From a virus: a stretch of DNA of 30,362 nt. The notes beneath the pieces were generated by a model. It saw only the letters and a program-made list of their open reading frames with translations. It searched no databases and was not told the origin of the DNA. Shown here in pieces: positions 6,707-14,471 of the stretch. Location: positions 1 to 30,362 of the IMG/VR virus record IMGVR_UViG_3300035204_002141. One strand, given 5' to 3'. A program made the position numbers and the translations under genes. The stretch's first letter is position 1. Each line of letters opens with the position of its first letter.

Positions 6707-9700
6707 CTTTGTTCTCCGTTAATAAATTGTTAGGGTTATTAGTTTCCAAATCTTGCAAAAGACTTCTCACAGAATCGTTTATTTCAAAAAGCCTGCTCTC
6801 TTCGGCATCTTCTCTCAAATTATAAATAGACCGGTCATCCTCGTAAATACCTGCTCCTAGGCCATTCATGGAAGCCATAGATTTCAAATCTGAATATCCG
6901 GGCATCATATTGCGTACTCCGGAGGAGCTTTTTTCTTTAGAATGCTTGGCCGCATATGAGCGTGTGCGGGCGCCTGCTTGGCGCTTATCAGTCTTTACCG
7001 GGCGGTATACCTTCCCCTTGGCGCCTGGTGTGAGGCGCGGGGCGTTGCGCGAGCCTGGGGGTACCGCCAAGAGGGGGGATTCCTCATCGCCACCCTCTGC
7101 TTCGCCGGCGGGGATCTCTTCGGGGCCGCCTTCGATGTCGCCGCCCAGATCAAGGTCGCCGCCCATGTCGTCGGCCATGTCGCCGCCCAGAACGCCACCC
7201 AATTCGCCGCCGAGGCCTCCGCCTGCACCGGCCTCGGCAACTTGTTGAAGGTTGGCATCTTGGCCGCGGTCGTAATACATCTCTCTTTGGTTGCGGATAA
7301 AGTCTTCGTACGACATGCCAAAGATGTTTGAAGAAACCCATCGGCGGGAGAAGAAGCCCTCGGTTGCGGAGGCTGCGATATCGAACTTCTGCTTCCAGTG
7401 TTCAAGCTCCTGAAGCTCCGCGATCTTAGATGGGTTGTTAAGGGAAAGTTCGAAACTCAACAAATCGTCGCCACGGAATCCGAGCGTATATAGATGAATG
7501 ATTCCAATCTTCGTAAGCTCAGCAATGATTACGCGCTGAAGGCGCTGAATTGTGCGCGCAAACCGAATATCCTTTTGCGCTAGCGTTGTCTTGTCTTCGC
7601 CGGCGTCGTCGCCCATCGTCAAATACGCCTGGGGAATCTTTAGTGCGGAAAACAGCTTGTCGCGAAGATACTTAACGTCGTCAATCGCGGTGACGTTTTG
7701 GCCGCCGGCTAAATTTTGGATATCAGTCACAGAGCCGGCACGAACAGGGATGAAATAGTCCTCTTCAATGCTCATTGGGTTATAGCGCAAATCAATTCGA
7801 CCGGTGTCGCTATCAACAACGGAGTTACGCTTAAGCTGCGTAACAATCTTCTGCATGTACTGTTCGACATCTTGTGGCGGGACCGAGCCGACATCGATCT
7901 TGAACACTCTTCGCTCGGATGATCGAACAACTCGATAAGCCATCATGGCGTCTTCCATTAGGGTAAGCTGGCGCCAGATTCGGCGGGCGGGCTCAAGGAT
8001 AGATGTTCCATATGGTGAATACTTGTCGTTTCCAAGTATACGAAAATGAGCAATTTGCCAATTTTCAAAGGTCATGCCGGCCGAATTCCATTGGTACTGG
8101 ATATAATTTGGATTTGTCGAATCTAGGCCCTCCAACCTTTCAATTTCAGGAGAGGGGAGAGCAATAACTGATTGGACACCGTACTTCTCATCGATGTCCA
8201 AGTACAAGAAGAAGTCTCCATACTTGCACATGGTGCGGCTCCATCCAAATAGATTGGATTCCACATTCAAAATATTGCTATACAATATTCCAAGAACCGC
8301 CTTCAATTCCTCGTTCGGGCAATTGATGCGCAACATCGGACGCAAATCAGAATACGTTGTCATTTCGTCTGCATAGATATCAAGGGTGGAGGCAATCTCG
8401 GGCGTGTTGTGTGATATAACAGTATCAGTCGCAAAGTTTTTATACCCGTCTACTGTTAAATCGTAAAGATCGATGTATCCGTAATACTCGATAGATTCCA
8501 CTTTGTGGTTGTGATAATTGTCTCTAAAGTCTGTAAAATTGTTGAACCCTGCCGACTTTACGCGACTTACAATCTTCATATATGTCGTATCGAGTTTTTC
8601 AGCCAACTCATTGGAAGACATTCCTCTTTCGTATGTCTCACATATTTTTTGGTATGTCAGGCTGTTGTCGAAGCGGGGGTTTTTATTTCCGCGATTATCG
8701 TGGCCATCGTTTCTCCACGATGGGCTATAAGTTTTAGCAAAAATCTCAAAATTATCGAAACCCTTTGAGCGAAGGCGACGCTTGATAACATTCGGATCCG
8801 TATCAAGCATTGAACATAGCTTCTTTTGATTAAACCCGTACGTATCACACAAGGACAAGATCTTTTCAAATGTGATATCTTTTCGCTCGGCAGGATTGTT
8901 TTCTTGCATCCATTTTGAATGTCTTTTTCCAAACTCTTCCCACCAACCAGTATCTTTTCTTTGTTCATTGAGGATATTTTGATGCATCTTCAAGTGCTCG
9001 TTGTTATCCATAACTTGCAAGTTATCGGGGCAGTTATCGTGCTTAACAAAGTTCCTGTGGTGGACCACCTCTGTTTCTAACATTCTTTCCCCAGACATCC
9101 ATTCGGCAATCATAATGTGCTCTGCTTTCCAGCCTGGGCGCCTGCCTTCGTCGTTATGCATTGTATAAATCCACCGATACCCATCGCCAGTATCGTCCTT
9201 GGTTCCCGCCAAGTCCTTGCGATAGAATGGCATCATAGCCATACCGGGAACAAGCTCATCAATGCGTCTGTAAGTTCCATCGCGGAGCATTAGACGGTGG
9301 TTTGCGGTCCCAATGATCTCTTTACCATTTTCAAACTTGACTTTCCAAGCGTGCTCGGTTGTTGTCTTTCTAGCCTGCTTGCCAAGTGCCGGCACTATTT
9401 CTTGTTTTGCGTGATCGTAGGCATAAACAATAAATTGTTCTTCTGTACCATATTCGTCAGACAATTCTTTAAGTGTCTTATATCCGCCTGGGACAGCAAT
9501 CTTGGTGTCGGCGTGGAGACAATACTCCATCTGATCAAAGTCAACATAACGCTCTGTTCTTTGTTGGTTCTGAATCGCATTGGTCGATATGTTGTCTAGT
9601 GGGTTATATTGCGACTTCTTGAACTGCTGTCCGGATGCAGACTTAAATTTTGAAGAAAACTTGTCTAGATGCTGGCGTCTAATCCGGCGGCCTGTTTGGG

Positions 9701-9794
9701 ACCTATAGTTAATGATTGGTCCAGAAAATAGGCGCGTTAACGCTTTAAATAAATTGGATTGTCGATTTTTTGGGTTCTTGTCTACTACAGCCAT
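6687..9794 (-). CDS. portal protein (T4 gp20-like) precursor interrupted by an intein
   Basis: The 1035-aa precursor consists of an N-extein (residues 1-91), an intein (92-463) and a C-extein (464-1035), giving a spliced portal of about 663 aa. The extein junction would read ...VDFDQMEY/TPEIASTLDIYADE; the xALDIYxDE-like sequence is the gp20 portal signature near the start of the core. Later portal features include FGWSRTMCKYGDFFLYLDID, the long helix region RIWRQLTLMEDAMMAYRVVR, and YLRDKLFSALKIPQAYL. The C-terminal region holds a Gly/Asp/Glu-rich low-complexity segment (minus strand of about 7088-7260), then a basic tail and a helical end. The portal forms the dodecameric packaging vertex and docks the terminase, encoded immediately upstream. 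The start ATG at 9794 has only a weak ribosome site. Confidence 0.9.
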   Translation of the reverse strand: MAVVDKNPKNRQSNLFKALTRLFSGPIINYRSQTGRRIRRQHLDKFSSKFKSASGQQFKKSQYNPLDNISTNAIQNQQRTERYVDFDQMEYCLHADTKIAVPGGYKTLKELSDEYGTEEQFIVYAYDHAKQEIVPALGKQARKTTTEHAWKVKFENGKEIIGTANHRLMLRDGTYRRIDELVPGMAMMPFYRKDLAGTKDDTGDGYRWIYTMHNDEGRRPGWKAEHIMIAEWMSGERMLETEVVHHRNFVKHDNCPDNLQVMDNNEHLKMHQNILNEQRKDTGWWEEFGKRHSKWMQENNPAERKDITFEKILSLCDTYGFNQKKLCSMLDTDPNVIKRRLRSKGFDNFEIFAKTYSPSWRNDGHDNRGNKNPRFDNSLTYQKICETYERGMSSNELAEKLDTTYMKIVSRVKSAGFNNFTDFRDNYHNHKVESIEYYGYIDLYDLTVDGYKNFATDTVISHNTPEIASTLDIYADEMTTYSDLRPMLRINCPNEELKAVLGILYSNILNVESNLFGWSRTMCKYGDFFLYLDIDEKYGVQSVIALPSPEIERLEGLDSTNPNYIQYQWNSAGMTFENWQIAHFRILGNDKYSPYGTSILEPARRIWRQLTLMEDAMMAYRVVRSSERRVFKIDVGSVPPQDVEQYMQKIVTQLKRNSVVDSDTGRIDLRYNPMSIEEDYFIPVRAGSVTDIQNLAGGQNVTAIDDVKYLRDKLFSALKIPQAYLTMGDDAGEDKTTLAQKDIRFARTIQRLQRVIIAELTKIGIIHLYTLGFRGDDLLSFELSLNNPSKIAELQELEHWKQKFDIAASATEGFFSRRWVSSNIFGMSYEDFIRNQREMYYDRGQDANLQQVAEAGAGGGLGGELGGVLGGDMADDMGGDLDLGGDIEGGPEEIPAGEAEGGDEESPLLAVPPGSRNAPRLTPGAKGKVYRPVKTDKRQAGARTRSYAAKHSKEKSSSGVRNMMPGYSDLKSMASMNGLGAGIYEDDRSIYNLREDAEESRLFEINDSVRSLLQDLETNNPNNLLTENKDEEQAQ
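8406..9521 (-). mobile_element. HNH-endonuclease-containing intein in the portal gene
   Basis: The 372-residue insertion begins with Cys (CLHADTKIAVPGG, block A) and contains block B (IIGTANHRLMLRDG). It ends with block F/G (DLYDLTVDGYKNFATDTVISHN), a C-terminal His-Asn followed by +1 Thr in the extein. All residues needed for standard class 1 splicing are present. Between the splicing halves lies an HNH nuclease (EVVHHRNFVKHDNCPDNLQV ... NEHLKMH, intein residues ~151-180, about 8982-9071). After it come two repeated helix-turn-helix-like units, about intein 216-262 and 288-333, each ending GF(D/N)NF, probably DNA-recognition modules of the homing enzyme. The element is in frame and intact, so splicing and homing both look possible. 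Confidence 0.92.
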
Positions 9795-9804
9795 TTTGTT
9801 TTTC

Positions 9805-11391
9805 TCACTTTATGATCCATTTAAATTGATCATATACTTGTTTTGATTCATCCATTTTATCAAAGATATTGTCTTTTTTATAGCCATCTTGTCCTTTAAT
9901 CTGAGTATTCATTGTTGTTTTGGCGGTATAAATCGCATCTACAAATGCTTTCTGATAATTTAAGTCGCGGGCGTTGGCCTGCAGAGCCGTGTCTCTAACC
10001 CAGCACGCAATTGCTAGCGCCAGAATCAAATCATCATTATAGCCCTTCATTGCTTGGGGCCTTCCGTTCCTCCAAATAAAAGTTTTCATCTCGTTAGTTG
10101 TTCGAGAAGAGTATATCTTAATTAGTTTATTTCTGATAAACTCTTCTAATTTCGCGATGATAAGGGGGCGCGTCTTCATAGAAGTGGTAAAACCAGGGAC
10201 TGCGCTGGTGCGATGTTCCGCGATATGCTGTTCAATATACTCATGTGTTGACTTAATTGAATGATACACATTTGGATACTGATATTCGTTTAATAATTTC
10301 TCTAATACTGAAAATCCAATATTGTTGTTCTCGACCACAATCATGCAAGAGCCAAACTCGCGACCAACACTATTAAGCATATTAGCATACATATCAATTG
10401 TTGGCTTGCCTTGGTACTCTCCAACACATTCCATCGTTTCCAGTTTCAAGATATGAAATGTGGAAAAGTCAGCGCCATCGCCTCTTGATACATCCGCAAC
10501 CAAAAGATAGTTGCACGTTGGATCAAATTCTTCCCAAAGCCAAAAATTGCGATCAAAGCCTGTTCTATATTTTGGCTCCTTGATGTTGGCTAACAACCAC
10601 TCCATCTCATCCGGGTCAATAACAGTTTCGCCCGAAGTGTTGAAATTGCATTGCAACTCTTGGGCTATCTGTCGTTTGGACATATTCTTGGTTTCTTTCG
10701 CATACCACACTTCGTCGCGTTCAGGGTGAACATCCCACGGAAGGGTTGTTAAATGAAAGTTGTTTGCCCCTGCTTCCGCATCTGTGCAAGTTTTGTGAAA
10801 CCAATTACCAACGCCATTGGGAGTCGACAAGGCAATACAGCGCCCACCGGTTGACAGCGTGGGGTATAGGCCCGTCCATAGCTCTTCAAGATTTTCAATG
10901 TGTGCTGCCTCGTCAAGCACAAGAAGAGACAGGGCTTCTGAGCGGCCGGCATCGCCTGATGTTGAGGCAGCCTTAATGGAAGAGCCATTCGAAAGCTCGA
11001 AAGATGTTCTGTTGTCAACACTGATTGTTGCAATCTTAAGCCAGTCGGGAAGATTGCGCATAATGCTCTTTACTTTCTTTACGAGGTTTCCTGCTGTCGC
11101 GAACTTGGTCGCCATAACAAGGATGGCCTTGTCGCGATGAAACAGCATCATCCAAACGATGTAGCCGGCTGTGATCGTTGAGATTCCAAGCTGGCGAGCT
11201 TTGAGGATCACATTAAATCGATAATCATTGAAGTCACCCAACAGCTCATCTTGAAATTCATATGTGTCAAATAGAATTAACCCGTGAAGCGGATGAGAAA
11301 TGCGAGCATACGTGTTAAGAAAATACGACGGATCCTTGCCGCACTTTAATATTTCTTTAACTCTTTGCTTCTTTGTTAGCTTGTAGCTCAT
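9805..11391 (-). CDS. terminase large subunit (T4 gp17-like)
   Basis: A 528-aa packaging ATPase/nuclease. ATPase features: a Walker-A-like ILKARQLGIST near residues 62-72, Walker B LSLLVLDEAAH (about 154-164) and the coupling motif ALSTPNG (about 187-193). Nuclease features of the RNase H fold: Asp in LLVADVSRGDGAD (D300, D305), Glu in MIVVENNN (E354) and Asp in GYNDDLILA (D453/D454). Length and motif order match complete large terminases. The start ATG overlaps the preceding stop as ATGA. The gene is directly upstream of the portal gene, its docking partner, with ten bases between. The ACT/Walker spacing and STPNG place it in the T4-type terminase group; I see no intein or break. Confidence 0.93.
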   Translation of the reverse strand: MSYKLTKKQRVKEILKCGKDPSYFLNTYARISHPLHGLILFDTYEFQDELLGDFNDYRFNVILKARQLGISTITAGYIVWMMLFHRDKAILVMATKFATAGNLVKKVKSIMRNLPDWLKIATISVDNRTSFELSNGSSIKAASTSGDAGRSEALSLLVLDEAAHIENLEELWTGLYPTLSTGGRCIALSTPNGVGNWFHKTCTDAEAGANNFHLTTLPWDVHPERDEVWYAKETKNMSKRQIAQELQCNFNTSGETVIDPDEMEWLLANIKEPKYRTGFDRNFWLWEEFDPTCNYLLVADVSRGDGADFSTFHILKLETMECVGEYQGKPTIDMYANMLNSVGREFGSCMIVVENNNIGFSVLEKLLNEYQYPNVYHSIKSTHEYIEQHIAEHRTSAVPGFTTSMKTRPLIIAKLEEFIRNKLIKIYSSRTTNEMKTFIWRNGRPQAMKGYNDDLILALAIACWVRDTALQANARDLNYQKAFVDAIYTAKTTMNTQIKGQDGYKKDNIFDKMDESKQVYDQFKWIIK

Positions 11392-12197
11392 ACATTATGT
11401 GCGATTTCCGCTGCCACAGTTGATGCATCTTCACCGGCTAGCCACTTATCATAATAATTTTCTTCTTGTGGCAGCTCTTCGGCATGCTCAATGCCCAAAT
11501 TGGTGGTATGCATCAACGTTGATATCAGCAGTTCCAACCACTCTTCGAACGTTTGCCCATCACCTCTTTGGGCTGCCGCGGCGGCAATGGCTTCTTCTGA
11601 ACGTTCTTCTTCTGGGTCTAGTACATTGTATAGCTCGTCTTCGCCGCCCATATCGTGATAATGGCCCTCAACTAACATTTTGCCAATCATCACCTTAAGT
11701 TCTTCGAAACCAACAACGGGGCGGCCTTCGGCTCCGGGCGAATAAAGGGTTTCTGGGTCTTCTGGGTAATCTTCGTCGCCGGGTGATGAAAGCTCAACGC
11801 CTGGTATTTTTTCGAATACTGCCTGGAATATTTCTGCCACCTCTTCTGGATCCATACCCTGAACTAGTTCGCCGATCGTATCAGCCAACACATCTGGGGC
11901 GGCGGGGGCGGGGGCGACGCGGGAGGCTATATCCTTGGCGCGCTGATCAATAGCGCTCTGGCGGGCCTTGGCGCGGATGCTGGGGCCGGGGTCGTGTGGC
12001 TTCTCCATCGGCCATGTTTCGCCATCGTTGTTGGCGTAACGAGCAGGATCTCTCTCTTCTGGTGGGCGGTACTTGTCGCCCTGAATCCGGCGGAGAAGGT
12101 CTTCGACATCTTCATCTCTGCCTTCAACAGTGATGCCTTCTTCGGCAAGATACTCTTCTAGAATAATACGATAAAGATTTTCGCGAGTCATCTTCAT
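11388..12197 (-). CDS. acidic protein with N-terminal LxxIIxEE tag, upstream of terminase
   Basis: A 269-aa, very acidic protein (MKMTRENLYRIILEEYLAEE at the N-terminus), with GGAG eight bases before the ATG. Its first ~16 residues are a member of the N-terminal tag family shared with four other genes here; IILEE contains an (I/L)xE tripeptide suited to a T4-type prohead protease. The remainder has Asp/Glu/Pro-rich linkers (SSPGDEDYPEDPETLYSPG), an Ala/Pro-rich stretch (APAPAAPD) and helical segments (DTIGELVQGMDPEEVAEIFQ, FEEWLELLISTLMHTTN). No known family is recognised. It overlaps the terminase start by four bases. A head-internal or small-terminase-like role would fit the position but has no motif support. 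Confidence 0.6.
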   Translation of the reverse strand: MKMTRENLYRIILEEYLAEEGITVEGRDEDVEDLLRRIQGDKYRPPEERDPARYANNDGETWPMEKPHDPGPSIRAKARQSAIDQRAKDIASRVAPAPAAPDVLADTIGELVQGMDPEEVAEIFQAVFEKIPGVELSSPGDEDYPEDPETLYSPGAEGRPVVGFEELKVMIGKMLVEGHYHDMGGEDELYNVLDPEEERSEEAIAAAAAQRGDGQTFEEWLELLISTLMHTTNLGIEHAEELPQEENYYDKWLAGEDASTVAAEIAHNV

Positions 12198-12200
12198 TGG

Positions 12201-12764
12201 TTATTCTCCAGAGTTCTTGGGGCGGCTATCATTTTTGGGGCGTTTGCCTTGCCAGCCGCCCTGGTCAAGAAAAGACTTCCACCCTTTATCAAGCGTGTCT
12301 TTCGACTCTGCATCATTCTGCATTGCTTCATCTAAGCCGCCAACTTTATAATGCTTCTTGGCTGTCACCCAAGACCGCACACGAGATGAGCTTTCAACGC
12401 GAACATCCACTTCGCCATCTTCTGTGAGTGTGACGGACTTGCCGGTCACCTTGCGATATTCCTTTTTAAGCCAGCTAACGATATCAGTCAATCGCTGATC
12501 GACGTCGCTTTCAAATCCGTTGGCGTATACTTCTTTAAGTTGCACCTCTGACTGATAAGTGAGGCACATCATGTTGCCATAAAGCTTGACGTTAAAGCCG
12601 TCCATCACGCGCTTGTCTAGGATGGGGTCACCCTCTTCTCGCTGAAGGCCTGCCTGAATTGGCTCTCCGTCTTCTGTTAGTGCGCCATCATACGCATTTG
12701 CGGCGGCTTGTGACAGCCCTTGAATGATTTCGTATACCGATGAGGTTTCTTTCTTTTTAGCCAT
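12201..12764 (-). CDS. conserved protein of unknown function near terminase
   Basis: A 187-aa protein starting MAKKKETSSVYEIIQGLSQA, with GGAG eight bases upstream and a start overlapping the preceding gene's stop by eight bases. It shows a helical N-terminus (IIQGLSQAAANAYDGAL), a central strand region (FNVKLYGNMMCLTYQSEVQL), an Asp/Glu-rich LTEDGEVDVRVESSSRVRSW segment, and a polar Lys/Asn-rich tail. No catalytic or zinc motif and no membrane segment is seen. The repeated TEDGE(P/V) segments (about residues 30 and 113) are notable but unexplained. Operon position between the lysis-like set and the terminase suggests a late structural or assembly role. Confidence 0.6.
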   Translation of the reverse strand: MAKKKETSSVYEIIQGLSQAAANAYDGALTEDGEPIQAGLQREEGDPILDKRVMDGFNVKLYGNMMCLTYQSEVQLKEVYANGFESDVDQRLTDIVSWLKKEYRKVTGKSVTLTEDGEVDVRVESSSRVRSWVTAKKHYKVGGLDEAMQNDAESKDTLDKGWKSFLDQGGWQGKRPKNDSRPKNSGE

Positions 12765-13140
12765 TATTTGGTCTCCATCCTTTTAGCCATCTCTCCTCTC
12801 TCCCAAAAATGTATTTATCGTAACATGCGCCACAACATTGAAATTTAATGAGACAGACATCATCCATCGATTTCCTTGGAAAAGATCCGCAGACCGAGCA
12901 CGATGTTAAAGATTCTCTATTAAGTAGTTTTTTTGACACCTTTATACCATTAATATCGATTTTCTCTTGGTACTCTTCGTTTTTCTTAATTTTTTGATAG
13001 AACTCTCGCATCTGTGAGAGATACTCTTTTTCTTTATTCTCGTCCCAATTTGCTCTAGGGTTTGCTATGGTGTCGCTGCCGTACTTCTCTGCGATCGCTT
13101 TTTCGACGGCTGCAATATGATTTAAATCTTTATTTTTCAT
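12757..13140 (-). CDS. small zinc-ribbon-like protein
   Basis: I start this gene at ATG 13140 (127 aa, MKNKDLNHIAAVEKAI) rather than at an upstream TTG (13179) that lies deep in the preceding gene; an ATG at 13161 is also possible. The N-terminal half is helical and charged. The C-terminal half contains a probable zinc site: SCSVCGSFPRKS, then about 17 residues on QCCGACYDKY, giving CxxC and CxxC pairs, followed by FGREERWLKGWRPNNG. A treble-clef or zinc-ribbon fold is likely. The nucleic-acid- or protein-binding function is unknown. Both ends overlap neighbouring genes (13130-13552 and 12201-12764), so it belongs to the same operon. Confidence 0.62.
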   Translation of the reverse strand: MKNKDLNHIAAVEKAIAEKYGSDTIANPRANWDENKEKEYLSQMREFYQKIKKNEEYQEKIDINGIKVSKKLLNRESLTSCSVCGSFPRKSMDDVCLIKFQCCGACYDKYIFGREERWLKGWRPNNG

Positions 13141-13552
13141 CGAAGGCTCTGTATGCTCCATATGTGGCTGCGGATCCAATCACAACTCCACCAATAAACC
13201 ACCACGTCTTGTTGCGAGGGGATGTCTTCTTGAGTGACTTCACAAGTGCATTAATCTCTCTATCTTTATGCTTAATAAACAAGTCGTATTCCTGTATCAA
13301 TGCCTTGTGTTCTATCTTGAGAGTCTCGATCTCGAGATTGTGCTTTTCTTCTTGCCTTTTAAGCTCGTAATCCACACGAGCGTCGCAAGCTGGTTTGAAT
13401 CTGTCGTATCCTGAAAGAATCTCTGCTGTTGCATATTTATCAAACAAAACGCCCTCGAAAGGGGCACATTCATTTTTTCCGAGGATTGTGAACTGAGATG
13501 TCTCTGCAATTGCAGATAGCGAGAACATTAGCAATATATTAAGGAGAAACAT
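13130..13552 (-). CDS. exported coiled-coil protein with C-terminal membrane segment (spanin-like, uncertain)
   Basis: I start at ATG 13552 (140 aa, MFLLNILLMFSLSAIAETSQ); a TTG four codons upstream is possible. The N-terminus is a good signal peptide with an AIA cleavage-type site and no lipobox Cys. Two Cys in the first 60 mature residues (NECAPF, KPACDA) could form a disulphide. A charged coiled coil follows (RQEEKHNLEIETLKIEHKAL ... NALVKSLKK), then a C-terminal membrane segment (WWFIGGVVIGSAATYGAY). Lying directly after a Rz-like gene and a holin-like gene, it may be part of the lysis machinery. Two membrane-directing ends are unusual for an outer-membrane spanin, so the call is tentative. 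Confidence 0.5.
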   Translation of the reverse strand: MFLLNILLMFSLSAIAETSQFTILGKNECAPFEGVLFDKYATAEILSGYDRFKPACDARVDYELKRQEEKHNLEIETLKIEHKALIQEYDLFIKHKDREINALVKSLKKTSPRNKTWWFIGGVVIGSAATYGAYRAFDEK

Positions 13553-13925
13553 ATTCAAACCCAAACAATGACTCTATATCTTTAACTAGTCCTTCTTTAT
13601 CCTCGCTGAACTTTCTGGCGTATTCCTTCTTTTTCTTTTGTCTCTCTCGCTCAAGATCGGCGGCAGTCTCTTCGTATTCTCTTTCTAGAGATTCGATCGA
13701 TTCCAGATAATCCTCCATTAAAAGCTGCTTTTCGTGCATCTCTTGTTCGTGAATATCTTTTAAGCCTTCAATCTGTTGCTTGTGTGAGTCGACCATCGCT
13801 GTGTATGCCGATTCCATCAAGTGATAATCGTAGCGTGTCTTCAACACCACAACGAGAAGAAGCAATACGATTAATATTGCTTTCCAGTTTTTTATAATAA
13901 ATTCAAGCACTTGCCTTTTAAGCAT
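13539..13925 (-). CDS. Rz/i-spanin-like membrane-anchored coiled-coil protein
   Basis: I prefer the ATG at 13925 (128 aa, MLKRQVLEFIIKNWKAI) because GAGGG sits five bases upstream; ATGs at 13928 and 13952 are alternatives. One N-terminal transmembrane helix (AILIVLLLLVVVL, about residues 16-28) with basic residues before it gives an N-in topology. The rest is a long charged coiled coil (HKQQIEGLKDIHEQEMHEKQ ... SLEREYEETAADLERERQKK). This architecture is that of inner-membrane spanins, which fuse the inner and outer membranes in the last step of lysis of Gram-negative hosts. It overlaps the genes on both sides. No endolysin gene is in the window, so lysis is inferred from the set alone. Confidence 0.58.
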   Translation of the reverse strand: MLKRQVLEFIIKNWKAILIVLLLLVVVLKTRYDYHLMESAYTAMVDSHKQQIEGLKDIHEQEMHEKQLLMEDYLESIESLEREYEETAADLERERQKKKKEYARKFSEDKEGLVKDIESLFGFEYVSP

Positions 13926-14118
13926 CATACCCTCGCAGCTTTGCGATACCATCGATCACAGCTTGTGTGCCGATATAGATTGCTGAAATAATGACCCAAT
14001 CGCCGCTCTCGACTTGTCCGGTCATTGCAAGATATGTGGCGGTGCCCCACACAAGAAGTTTGCGGGATGCTAACTTCTCTAACCATCTATCAAGGAATGC
14101 ATTTGCTTTCGCCATCAT
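13918..14118 (-). CDS. holin-like small membrane protein
   Basis: A 66-aa protein (MMAKANAFLDRWLEKLASRK) with two hydrophobic segments: KLLVWGTATYLAMTG (about residues 20-34) and DWVIISAIYIGTQAVIDGI (about 40-58). They are separated by a short polar turn (QVESG). An amphipathic N-terminus precedes them. Size and hairpin topology fit small phage holins, which permeabilise the inner membrane at the end of infection. The ATGATG start has GAGG six bases upstream and overlaps the TGA of the tagged gene upstream. A Rz-like gene follows immediately, which supports a lysis role. Confidence 0.6.
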   Translation of the reverse strand: MMAKANAFLDRWLEKLASRKLLVWGTATYLAMTGQVESGDWVIISAIYIGTQAVIDGIAKLRGYDA

Positions 14119-14423
14119 TTGTCGCCTCTGTTTTGTGCCTTCACGCTCTTAACGCATTTCTCATATTTCTCTTTATCTTCTCGTCCCACTTGTGCTGTGC
14201 ATATTGCCCAAGGATTGTTTTCTTTCTCTTCAAGTTCACCTGAACCTTCGCTCTCTGGTCACGTGTCTTCTTCTTCTGATTCTTTCTTGCGGGGGCCGGG
14301 GTGTTGTCCAGGATGAGGGGTGCCATCACGCTGGCGTTTGAGCTTTCTCCACGTTGGAATTTCATCCAGCTTTTCAATCTCTTCTCTTATAATCTGCTTA
14401 AGTTGGGATTTGGTGATCTTCAT
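14115..14423 (-). pseudogene. tagged small protein with in-frame TGA at codon 55
   Basis: From ATG 14423 the frame reads MKITKSQLKQIIREEIEKLD and then a basic, Pro/Gly-rich region to EEEDT (54 aa), where a TGA occurs at 14259-14261. The same frame continues without another stop for 47 codons: an acidic linker and then NPWAICTAQVGREDKEKYEK, C, VKSVK, ending with TGA at 14115-14117 overlapping the holin start. The downstream part is compositionally ordinary protein with Trp/Cys residues and has no ATG, GTG or TTG start of its own. It is therefore expressed only if the TGA is read through or is an error. Options: nonsense mutation, sequencing error, or recoding (TGA followed by C is a leaky context). 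The N-terminal 54-aa piece is expressible as it stands. Confidence 0.62.
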
Positions 14424-14455
14424 TGCAGTTCTTCTGTGTTAATGGAACATTCATA

Positions 14456-14464
14456 CTAAATAGT
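14456..14464 (-). promoter_or_regulatory. ACTATTTAG box (candidate late promoter)
   Basis: The minus strand reads ACTATTTAG 32 nt upstream of the ATG at 14423, just after the stop of 14472-15047. It is one of the six junction boxes. Confidence 0.4.
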
Positions 14465-14471
14465 ATCTAAT

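Noticed and set aside
6868-7331. Long plus-strand frames opposite the portal C-terminus
   Set aside because: They mirror the Gly/Asp/Glu-rich low-complexity coding sequence of the portal and have no ribosome sites or family features.
11880-11930. GC-rich low-complexity stretch as a possible regulatory hairpin
   Set aside because: It is the coding sequence of the Ala/Pro-rich linker of the 269-aa protein and shows no inverted repeat.
13141-13179. TTG start at 13179 for the zinc-ribbon-like protein
   Set aside because: It would overlap the upstream gene by about 50 nt and has no close ribosome site; the ATG at 13140 gives a normal short overlap.
14141-14377. A 78-codon minus-strand frame rich in Lys/Arg
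   Set aside because: It is out of frame with the tagged protein at 14115-14423, lacks a ribosome site and overlaps it entirely; its composition is what a shifted reading of the acidic frame would give.
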